From contig JAIRMD010000091.1 in NCBI GenBank assembly GCA_031258915.1, positions 1 to 19,476 on the forward strand: a DNA stretch of 19,476 bases, in the 5' to 3' direction. A model generated the notes under the pieces. It was not told the origin of the DNA and ran no database searches. It was given only the letters and a program-made list of their open reading frames with translations. Both the position numbers and the translations under genes were made by a program. Below, in pieces: positions 7,252-13,261 of the stretch. This DNA comes from Prevotellaceae bacterium. GTDB lineage: Bacteria; Bacteroidota; Bacteroidia; Bacteroidales; UBA932. The first letter of the stretch is position 1. The number at the start of each line of letters is the position of its first letter.

Positions 7252-8580
7252 ATGGTACTCAACGTAAAATTTATTCGAGCAATTTCTTTAGCGGCAATTT
7301 TTGCCGCCCCCTTTCTGCGCGTGCACGCGCAGCTGCGCACAGCCTCCTTGGACTGGGGCAAGGAGCGTGCCTTTGTTGAAGGCAACATTCAATTTGCTGT
7401 AGCGCAAGCAAAGGAAATGCTGCGGGAGGTGGACGCCAACCTGACAAAGAACAGCTACCCCCGCACCACCAGCAAAAGCGGAGCGCTGGCCTCGACCAGC
7501 ATGTACGAGTGGACGAGTGGTTTTTTCCCGGGCAACCTTTGGTACCTGTACGAGCTGAGCAACGACGATTTGTTTAAGGCAAAAGCTCAGGCGTGGACGG
7601 TCACGCTTGAGCCGCTAAAAACCTACACCGGCAACCACGACCTTGGCTTCATGATGTACTGCAGCTTTGGGAACGGCTACCGCCTGATGCCCGATGAAAC
7701 GGCTGCCTACAGGGACATTTTGCTTCAGGGAGCCGGCTCGCTGAGCACGCGCTACAGCGAAGCTGTGCGCTCCATTCAATCGTGGAATGCCAACAAGTCG
7801 TGGGGCGGAGCGAGGAGGAATTTTCCGGTTATCATAGACAACATGATGAACCTTGAGCTGCTGATGTGGGCGGCAAAGGCAACGAGCGATACGGCAGCGG
7901 CCAGAAAGTTCAGGCGTATTGCCGTTACCCACGCCAACACAACCATAAAGAATCACCTGCGCCCCGACTACAGCACCTACCACGTGGTGAGCTACAACCC
8001 GCAAACGGGCGAGGTGGAGAGCAAAACTACGGCGCAGGGATGGAGCGACAACTCTACGTGGTCGCGCGGGCAGGCGTGGGGTATCTACGGATTCACCATG
8101 ATGTACCGCGAAACAAGCGATAAAAAATACCTGGAAGTAGCCAAAAAAATGGCCGACTTTTTCCTGAACCACCCCAACCTCCCCGCCGATAAAATTCCCT
8201 ACTGGGATTTCAACGCTCAGCAGGATGGCTACGTAGCCGAGTGGCCCGACAGGGCAAGCGCTCTCCCCGTGCCGCCGGACAAGCTCCCCATTGCCCACTA
8301 CCGCGACGCTTCGGCTGGCGCCATTGTTGCCTCGGCGCTCTTCGAGCTGTACGGGCACACCCAAAGCGAAGCGTACCTAACATCGGCCATAGCCATGCTG
8401 CGCAGCTTGGCTTCGAGCGACTACAGGGCTGCGCTGGGGAGCAACGCTAACTTTATCCTGAAGCATTGCGTGGGCAGCATTCCCCACGGAGTAGAAATAG
8501 ACGTGCCGCTGGTGTACGCCGATTACTACTTTCTGGAGGCGCTGCTGCGCTATCGGAAGTTCTTGTTAACTAAGAGCTAA
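7252..8580 (+). CDS. GH88 family unsaturated glucuronyl hydrolase, secreted
   Basis: A 442-residue glycoside hydrolase of family 88, expected to remove a 4,5-unsaturated uronic acid from the non-reducing end of oligosaccharides left by polysaccharide lyases. An N-terminal signal peptide ends at about VHA-Q, suggesting periplasmic location. The (alpha/alpha)6-barrel motifs run in order: WTSGFFPGNLWYLYELS, HDLGFMMYCSFG, IIDNMMNLELLMWAA, NSTWSRGQAWGIYGFTMMY, YWDFNA and DASAGAIVASALFEL. D130 and D196 correspond to the two conserved active-site aspartates of unsaturated glucuronyl hydrolases. The frame opens at 7156, but ATG 7252 is preferred because it starts the signal peptide and lies below a -7 element. 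No lyase, sulfatase or SusC/D pair is adjacent, so it is not in a recognisable utilisation locus. Substrate not resolved. Confidence 0.9.
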   Translation: MVLNVKFIRAISLAAIFAAPFLRVHAQLRTASLDWGKERAFVEGNIQFAVAQAKEMLREVDANLTKNSYPRTTSKSGALASTSMYEWTSGFFPGNLWYLYELSNDDLFKAKAQAWTVTLEPLKTYTGNHDLGFMMYCSFGNGYRLMPDETAAYRDILLQGAGSLSTRYSEAVRSIQSWNANKSWGGARRNFPVIIDNMMNLELLMWAAKATSDTAAARKFRRIAVTHANTTIKNHLRPDYSTYHVVSYNPQTGEVESKTTAQGWSDNSTWSRGQAWGIYGFTMMYRETSDKKYLEVAKKMADFFLNHPNLPADKIPYWDFNAQQDGYVAEWPDRASALPVPPDKLPIAHYRDASAGAIVASALFELYGHTQSEAYLTSAIAMLRSLASSDYRAALGSNANFILKHCVGSIPHGVEIDVPLVYADYYFLEALLRYRKFLLTKS

Positions 8581-8709
8581 GGAATGAAAAATTAATAGGA
8601 TATAACAGCACCTCCCGGAAGGATGATACTTTCTTATACCAGCATACGGGTTGCGTCGTCGATATCGGAAAGTCTGCATCCCTACGGGTAGGGTGTTAAA
8701 CGGGCATTC

Positions 8710-8730
8710 GCCTTCCCCGTAGGGGAAGGC
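8710..8730. repeat. Perfect 9-bp hairpin
   Basis: GCCTTCCCC (8710-8718), loop GTA, GGGGAAGGC (8722-8730). A related CCCTAC/GTAGGG hairpin lies 17 nt upstream, sharing the CCxGTAGG-type core. No T-run follows, so it is not a standard terminator. Confidence 0.65.
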
Positions 8731-8818
8731 CACCGCCGCTGCCAACCGTGTTGTTAGACCTCACCCATTACCACCTCGCCACCCTCACGCCATCGCCGCC
8801 GCATCTGCCAGCGTTGGG

Positions 8819-8867
8819 GCAAGCCCCAACGGGGCGCAACAAATTAGCGCAGGGTAAAACCCTGCGT
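8819..8867 (+). repeat. REP-like repeat, copy 1 (two-hairpin element)
   Basis: A 49-bp element with GCCCC-AAC-GGGGC (8823-8835) followed by a GCGCAGGG-TAAAA-CCCTGCGT hairpin (8847-8867). It aligns without gaps to copy 2 at 19187-19235 with six differences. Five of the six fall in the second stem and preserve its pairing. In this copy the upstream GTTGGGG (8813-8819) also offers an alternative fold with CCCCAAC. Confidence 0.8.
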
Positions 8868-9025
8868 GGAAGGGCGTAACCATTCAATTGACAGCTGACA
8901 ATGAAGAATTGGGGTAGCAGTCCATTGTCAGCTGCCCGAAAGCCTTTCACTCCGAAGAGAAGCTTGCTTCGTCATGCTTTTAAGCATTTTTTACTGCGCA
9001 AAGGCAGCAAAAAATATCACAACAC

Positions 9026-9049
9026 AAAATGCACCCTGCATTTTTTTTT
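9026..9049 (+). terminator. Rho-independent terminator-like hairpin
   Basis: AAAATGCA (9026-9033), loop CCC, TGCATTTT (9037-9044), followed by five more T residues to 9049. The stem is a perfect 8 bp but AT-rich. It would stop transcription entering from the GH88 side before the argB promoter. Confidence 0.5.
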
Positions 9050-9163
9050 CAGAAAACGCCTCCGGCGTTTTCCCTTGCGCATACCTTAACTTCCAGCAGC
9101 AGCGCCTCAAAAAAAGAATTAACCGCAGTGAGGTAAAGGTGAGGTATTTCCAAAAAAACATGC

Positions 9164-9171
9164 TAACTTTG
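9164..9171 (+). promoter_or_regulatory. -7 element for argB
   Basis: TAACTTTG matches TAnnTTTG. The -33 region is poor, with only TTTC at 9147-9150 at a short 13-nt distance. Transcription from near 9178 gives a leader of about 30 nt to the ATG at 9208. Confidence 0.6.
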
Positions 9172-9207
9172 CAGCGCAGATGGACAATAAAAAAACTACG
9201 CATATCT

Positions 9208-9975
9208 ATGCTGAATGTTGTAAAAATAGGGGGTGGCGTAATTGACGACGAGGCGCTGCTGGCGCAGCTGCTGAAAGATTTTTCTGCCATTCGCGGCTTC
9301 AAAATTTTGGTGCACGGAGGCGGAAAGCTCGCGACCCGGCTGTGCGGCGCGCTGCAAATCCCTGTGCAGATGGTGGAGGGGCGGCGCGTGACCGATGCCG
9401 AAACGCTCAAGGTGGCGAGCATGGTGTACGCGGGCTGGATAAACAAGAGCATCGTGGCGAAGCTGCACGCGCTGGGCTGCCCCTCCCTCGGGCTGTCGGG
9501 CGCCGACGGCAACGCCATCCCTGCCGCCAAGCGGAGCCCCGTCCCCGTAGACTACGGCTTTGTGGGCGACGTCAACCCCGAGCAAATCTGCACGAGCTTC
9601 ATACAGTCCGTGCTGGAGCAGGGGCTTGCGCCGGTGTTCTCGGCCATCACGCACGACACGCGCGGCTCGCTGCTCAACAGCAACGCCGACAGCGTAGCCT
9701 CATCGCTGGCCATCGCCATGAGCGAGCAGATGCCCACGCGCCTCATCTTCTGCTTCGAGAAGAGCGGCGTGCTCCGCGACCCAAACGACGACACCTCTGC
9801 CATCCCCGAAATTACCCGCGAGCTGTACGAGGAGTACAAGGCCGAGGGCGCCATCTCCGACGGCATGATCCCCAAAATCGACAGCGCGTTTAAGGCCATC
9901 GCCTGCGGCGTGAAAGAGGTAGCCATCAAGCACGCCAAGGCGCTAAACGCAGGAGGAGGAACAACGATAAGGTAA
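9208..9975 (+). CDS. argB: acetylglutamate (possibly succinylglutamate) kinase
   Basis: A 255-residue amino-acid kinase, the second step of arginine synthesis, phosphorylating the gamma-carboxylate of N-acylglutamate in the cytoplasm. KIGGG at residues 6-10 and HGGGK at 36-40 are the phosphate-binding loops; GRRVTD at 58-63 lies in the N-acylglutamate site. The length is normal. Established work on Bacteroides fragilis shows arginine synthesis through N-succinyl intermediates, so the substrate here may be N-succinylglutamate; the sequence does not decide this for me. ATG 9208 is chosen because it places KIGGG at the usual distance and lies downstream of the -7 element; the frame runs open to 8974 without protein-like sequence. 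It stands alone with no other arg gene adjacent. Confidence 0.92.
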   Translation: MLNVVKIGGGVIDDEALLAQLLKDFSAIRGFKILVHGGGKLATRLCGALQIPVQMVEGRRVTDAETLKVASMVYAGWINKSIVAKLHALGCPSLGLSGADGNAIPAAKRSPVPVDYGFVGDVNPEQICTSFIQSVLEQGLAPVFSAITHDTRGSLLNSNADSVASSLAIAMSEQMPTRLIFCFEKSGVLRDPNDDTSAIPEITRELYEEYKAEGAISDGMIPKIDSAFKAIACGVKEVAIKHAKALNAGGGTTIR

Positions 9976-10083
9976 CATTGTGCAGCTCTCCATACAATTT
10001 ATGCTGCACGCGGGCAGGTTTTGCGCATTGCCCATAGGGCATGGGTGCATTTCAAATTTTTGCCGACAAAAACATTATATACA

Positions 10084-10165
10084 TTTCTACCAACATTCCG
10101 TCCATAGCGGGACGATTTTTCCACCGCCATTGCCCGTCCCGTTAGGGACGGAATGTGAGTAGAAA
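10084..10165. repeat. 31-bp imperfect inverted repeat between convergent genes
   Basis: The left arm 10084-10114 (TTTCTAC, then ACATTCCGTCC, ATA, GCGGGACG) pairs with the right arm 10135-10165 around a 20-nt loop. Within the 22 inner positions 20 match, and TTTCTAC/GTAGAAA extends the stem. It lies between the 3' ends of argB and the phosphatase gene, so it could act as a two-way terminator or be a dispersed palindromic repeat. A second AT-rich hairpin, ATTTTTC-AA-GAAAAAT, follows at 10172-10187. Confidence 0.75.
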
Positions 10166-10248
10166 AGGTAGATTTTTCAAGAAAAATTTCACCACCGCCA
10201 GCGTTTGCCCTTGGTCGAGGCCATGCAGGAGGGCGGTAAGCACCCCCG

Positions 10249-11199
10249 CTACTTGGAAATCGCGTAGCTGTAGATGGTTTCTCCCCTGTGGTTGATGAAG
10301 TAAAACCGGAAGGCATCGGCGGAGGCAGAGCAAAGGGTGAAGCCCGGGTCGCTGCTGCAAAACTTGGTATCGGGCAGGGGCGTAACCGAGCGGGCGAGCG
10401 ACCCGGCGGAGTTCACCACGTAGCTCACCGCAGCGCCTTCCGGGCGGATGTGCTGAAAGTTGTGGATGTGGCCGCAGAGGTAGGCATCCACTTTGTGCTT
10501 TTCCAGAATGGGCGCAAGCCGCGCCTGCATATCTGCCCTTTCGGTGTCGTCCTTCTTCGTTTGGGCGTAAACGGGGTGGTGGCCGATGACTATCTTCCAC
10601 TTTTCGGTGGAGCGCTCCAGCACGGAGTCTATCCAGCGGAGCTGTGCTTCCGCGTCCTGCCTGTGCGCGTCGGGGTAGGTGAGGGTGTCGGCGCGGTACT
10701 TGCCTATCAGGGGCGTGGTGTTGATGAAGAGCAGGCGGCACGCCGCCCCGTCTTTTGCCGTCAAAACCTTGCTGTAGTAGTAGGCGGGGGCTACCCAGCG
10801 GCGGCTCACGCGGCTGTAGTCCAGCACGGCCTGCGTGCTGCCGCGGTACTCGTGGTTGCCGCATATCGCGTACCAGTCAATCATCAGGTCGGGGTGGTCG
10901 TAGATCAGCTCGTAGTTGGTCATCCACAGCGGGTCGCTGACGCTCGCCACGCCCCCGAAGTGGTGCACGTCGCCGGCGGCGGCAACCAGCTCTACGTCCA
11001 GCTCGCCGGCAACGCGGCCCATGACTTGCGCTATGGGCTTTTGCTCGTAGTAGCCGTTGCGCCCCAAGTCGCTGGCGACGATAAAGTTGACGGCCGTTTT
11101 TGGCGCATCGGGGAGGCTTGCGCTAAGGTTGTCCCCGCATGACGTAATGGCCAGCGCCGCGCCCAGCGCGGCGGCAGGCAGAAAAAATAGCTGCTTCAT
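10249..11199 (-). CDS. TRAP/purple-acid-phosphatase-like metallophosphoesterase, lipoprotein
   Basis: A 316-residue calcineurin-fold phosphoesterase. A signal peptide ends in the lipobox ITSC21, so it should be lipid-anchored in the envelope. Metal ligands appear in order: D44 (ASDLG), D77 (GDVHHFGG), N115-H116 (GNHEY), H207 (GHHP), and H244 and H246 (GHIHNFQ). The context DYSRVSRRW and AYLCGHIHNFQH closely resembles mammalian tartrate-resistant acid phosphatase (ACP5). However, the tyrosine that makes those enzymes purple (Y55 in ACP5) aligns with H80. It should hydrolyse phosphomonoesters, with exact substrate unknown. It lies 346 nt beyond the Ig/beta-helix lipoprotein gene on the same strand, separated by a large palindrome. 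No good promoter was seen immediately upstream, so it may be read from the TBDR promoter or from a weak one. Confidence 0.88.
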   Translation of the reverse strand: MKQLFFLPAAALGAALAITSCGDNLSASLPDAPKTAVNFIVASDLGRNGYYEQKPIAQVMGRVAGELDVELVAAAGDVHHFGGVASVSDPLWMTNYELIYDHPDLMIDWYAICGNHEYRGSTQAVLDYSRVSRRWVAPAYYYSKVLTAKDGAACRLLFINTTPLIGKYRADTLTYPDAHRQDAEAQLRWIDSVLERSTEKWKIVIGHHPVYAQTKKDDTERADMQARLAPILEKHKVDAYLCGHIHNFQHIRPEGAAVSYVVNSAGSLARSVTPLPDTKFCSSDPGFTLCSASADAFRFYFINHRGETIYSYAISK

Positions 11200-11206
11200 T
11201 TTTAGT

Positions 11207-11250
11207 AGTTAATTGGTTAATAGTTAATTAGTTAATAGTTAATGGTTAAT
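11207..11250. repeat. Three 14-15-bp tandem repeats in the phosphatase leader
   Basis: AGTTAATTGGTTAAT (11207-11221), AGTTAATTAGTTAAT (11222-11236) and AGTTAATGGTTAAT (11237-11250) stand head to tail, starting 8 nt upstream of the phosphatase ATG (minus strand). They make the leader very AT-rich. Similar TTAAT tracts occur widely in Bacteroidota spacers, so a regulatory role is uncertain. Confidence 0.75.
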
Positions 11251-11297
11251 GATGCGAATCAAGGGTTGAAAGTTCTTACTATCAATGAAATCTAACA

Positions 11298-11528
11298 GCA
11301 CGGTGGCTGTGTGAAAAATCTCCAAACCTTATTTTTATTAGGGCAACCTTAGTAAGTAGCGCTAAGCGCAATAACAATCTCAAAAACCTTATTGACCTTA
11401 TTTTCGCAACCATAAATATCTGTTTAATAAGATAATAAGGTTGAAAACATGTGGGGTTACTCCTCTGCTACTAAGGTTGCCCTAATAAAAATAAGGTTTA
11501 ACCGCCCTTTTTCACACAGCCCCCATGC
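11298..11528. repeat. 231-bp nested palindrome, MITE-like or transcript-processing element
   Basis: The outer arms GGCTGTGTGAAAAA (11305-11318) and TTTTTCACACAGCC (11508-11521) are a perfect 14-bp inverted pair, weakly extended to 11298 and 11528. Inside, 11324-11354 and 11469-11499 form a perfect 31-bp inverted repeat. In the central 114 nt, AACCTTATT (11385-11393) and its inverse (11434-11442) form an inner pair. The 9-mer AACCTTATT or its near-copy occurs five times in both orientations. No coding frame and no clear target duplication are visible. It lies 18 nt past the stop of the beta-helix lipoprotein gene. Confidence 0.85.
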
Positions 11529-11545
11529 AGCCCATTGCGCCATCA

Positions 11546-13183
11546 TTACTTTGCCCCGAAAGCGCCAAAGCGGGCTGCCGGAGCCGGTGTTTTATACTCT
11601 GCTCCGTTTACGGTTAAGCCCGTGGCTGCAAAGTAGGGCGCATAGTCGCCGGTGAAGCTGCTTTGTGCGCCGCTCAGCACGGGCGAGCCGCTTTGCACGC
11701 AGAAATCCCAGCTGTCGCTGAACGTATAGCTGTCCAAAGGTACGGAATTAAATCCGTAGTTCACAAATTTCGGGTCTTTGTCCGCGTCGCCGGCGGAAGC
11801 GCTGACGGGGCTGTGCTCATCCACTTTGGGCGTGCCGCTGCGCCCGTCGTGCCAGTAGCTGCTGTTGCCGGACGTATAGCCGGCGTAGGCCGTTTTCGTA
11901 TTCCCCTCCACGTCCTGCGTCAGCGAGCTTTCCTGCGAGCCGGAGGCGTAGAAGTTGTAGTCGATTTTCGATGCAGTGTCGGCCCCGTTGGATGGGCCGG
12001 GCTGATCCCACTTTGGCGTCATGGCCATAAACTTGCAGTTCACCATCAGGTTGTTGAACACGCTTACTTTCGCGCCTTTTTCCACGTAAATGGAGCCACC
12101 CTTCACGCCGTCGCGCCGCCATCCGGCGTTGATTACCGTATTGTTGTACGCTTTGACCAGCGCCTGGTAGCGGCCGGCCTCATCGTCCTGCCCGGAGGAA
12201 GAGAGCTTGAAGCCGTTGGTGTTGGGCGAGAAAATCAGGTTGAACGCCGCGTCCACCTTGCATCCGGCTTTCATGTTGATGGCCTCCGCGCCTGTTTCGC
12301 CGATGGCGTAGAACGTGTTGTTGGCAATGATGGCCTCTCCGCCCATGAAGTAGGTGGCGTCGGAGCGCCCGTAGCGGAGCGTGCTGCTTATGAGCACGTA
12401 TTTGCCCTGCGGGTTGGTGGTGGTGATGTGCGGGGTGATGTCGTCGCCGGCGGTGTAAATGCCCGCGAGCACGGAAGGCGAAGTGGCGACGCAGTCGCTG
12501 CCGGTGTACTCGATGATTACGTGGTCAAACAGCATTTCGGGGCACGTGGCGGTGGCCACAACGCCACCCCACAGGCCGCCAAAAGTGTTCGCAGCGGTGC
12601 GCTTGCTTTCGGCTACCGAAAGCAGAACAGGGTTGGCGGCCGTTCCCTTGCAGTGCAGCTTTCCTTTCACGATAAATTCGATGCCGACGTGGTCCACGCC
12701 TACGCCGTTGTCGTCAAAAATCACCTGCACGCCTTCCTCAATGGTCAGCGTTTGGCCTTCGGGCACGGTGATGTGGCCGGATACGTTTACGGTGGTGCCC
12801 TTTGCCCACGTTCCCTGCACGTCGCCCTGCACGTTGCTGATGTTTTCCTGCGAAACGGTAACGTCGCAGGTTGCCTTGAGGGATGGGTCGCTTACCGCCG
12901 CCACCGTGACGACTGCGCTCCCCACGCTGATGGCCGTAACCACGCCGCTCTCGCTCACCGTGGCCTTGCTGCTATCGCTTGACGACCAGCGCAGCTCTTT
13001 GCTCGCTGCGTTGTCCGGAAACAGCGTTACCGTGAGCTCCTCCGTTTGGCCCGGCTTTAGGGTTACCGATGTTTTTGACAGCGTAATGCCCGCCAGCGGC
13101 GCATCTTTGCTTTCATCTGTACAGGAGGTAAAGATACTTCCGAATAGCATAGTAGCTGCTGTGAATAAGAAAATCTTTTTCAT
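11546..13183 (-). CDS. lipoprotein with Big_2-type Ig-like domain and right-handed beta-helix region
   Basis: A 545-residue predicted surface lipoprotein. The signal peptide ends in FTSC21. Residues 30-112 form a bacterial Ig-like (Big_2) domain: ITLSKTSVTLKPGQ at its start, the WSSSDSSKATVSESGVVTA core, and a CDVTV end. Residues 120-450 carry short beta-strand repeats typical of right-handed parallel beta-helices (HITVPEGQTLTIEEGVQVIF, FIVKGKLHCKGTAANPV, repeated NNT/NNL turns such as IIANNTFYAI and VFNNLMVNC). The C-terminal part (DPKFVNY, then GSPVLSGA) is the usual close of such proteins. No catalytic residues could be assigned; a lyase is possible but a ligand-binding role is as likely. 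The gene begins 78 nt after the TBDR stop with no clear promoter, so it is probably co-transcribed as the receptor's partner. Confidence 0.82.
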   Translation of the reverse strand: MKKIFLFTAATMLFGSIFTSCTDESKDAPLAGITLSKTSVTLKPGQTEELTVTLFPDNAASKELRWSSSDSSKATVSESGVVTAISVGSAVVTVAAVSDPSLKATCDVTVSQENISNVQGDVQGTWAKGTTVNVSGHITVPEGQTLTIEEGVQVIFDDNGVGVDHVGIEFIVKGKLHCKGTAANPVLLSVAESKRTAANTFGGLWGGVVATATCPEMLFDHVIIEYTGSDCVATSPSVLAGIYTAGDDITPHITTTNPQGKYVLISSTLRYGRSDATYFMGGEAIIANNTFYAIGETGAEAINMKAGCKVDAAFNLIFSPNTNGFKLSSSGQDDEAGRYQALVKAYNNTVINAGWRRDGVKGGSIYVEKGAKVSVFNNLMVNCKFMAMTPKWDQPGPSNGADTASKIDYNFYASGSQESSLTQDVEGNTKTAYAGYTSGNSSYWHDGRSGTPKVDEHSPVSASAGDADKDPKFVNYGFNSVPLDSYTFSDSWDFCVQSGSPVLSGAQSSFTGDYAPYFAATGLTVNGAEYKTPAPAARFGAFGAK

Positions 13184-13261
13184 TTTGTTTTGTTTAATTT
13201 GTTTTGGTTGATGGTAAATTTAAATTCAGGTAGCGCAAAAATTCATATTTAAAGTTTTTGT

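Larger units (their letters stand above)
8581..9163. other. Palindrome-rich intergenic region between GH88 and argB
   Basis: No convincing gene is present. The region holds a series of short palindromes: CCCTAC-GG-GTAGGG at 8680-8693; GCCTTCCCC-GTA-GGGGAAGGC at 8710-8730; GTTGGGGC-AA-GCCCCAAC at 8813-8830; a REP-like repeat at 8819-8867; CAGCTGACAATG at 8892-8903 with its inverse at 8923-8934; ATGCTT-TT-AAGCAT at 8974-8987 followed by T residues; a terminator-like hairpin at 9026-9049; and GAAAACGCC-TCC-GGCGTTTTC at 9052-9072. Short open frames across it translate repeat sequence and have no protein features. Confidence 0.7.

Noticed and set aside
9052..9072. GAAAACGCC-TCC-GGCGTTTTC hairpin as a terminator
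   Set aside because: The stem is perfect, but the T-run precedes it rather than follows it, and the minus strand side has A residues, so it fits a terminator in neither direction.
8581..9207. CRISPR array or small-RNA gene in the palindrome-rich spacer
   Set aside because: The palindromes are all different, with no regularly spaced identical repeats, and no promoter for an independent RNA was seen.
10288..11142. 284-codon + strand frame opposite the phosphatase gene
   Set aside because: The minus strand protein carries all phosphoesterase motifs; the + frame has none and no start context.
13184..13261. Separate promoter for the beta-helix lipoprotein gene
   Set aside because: The 78-nt spacer has AT-rich sequence and a T-run before a G, but no TAnnTTTG box, so co-transcription with the TBDR gene is the simpler reading.
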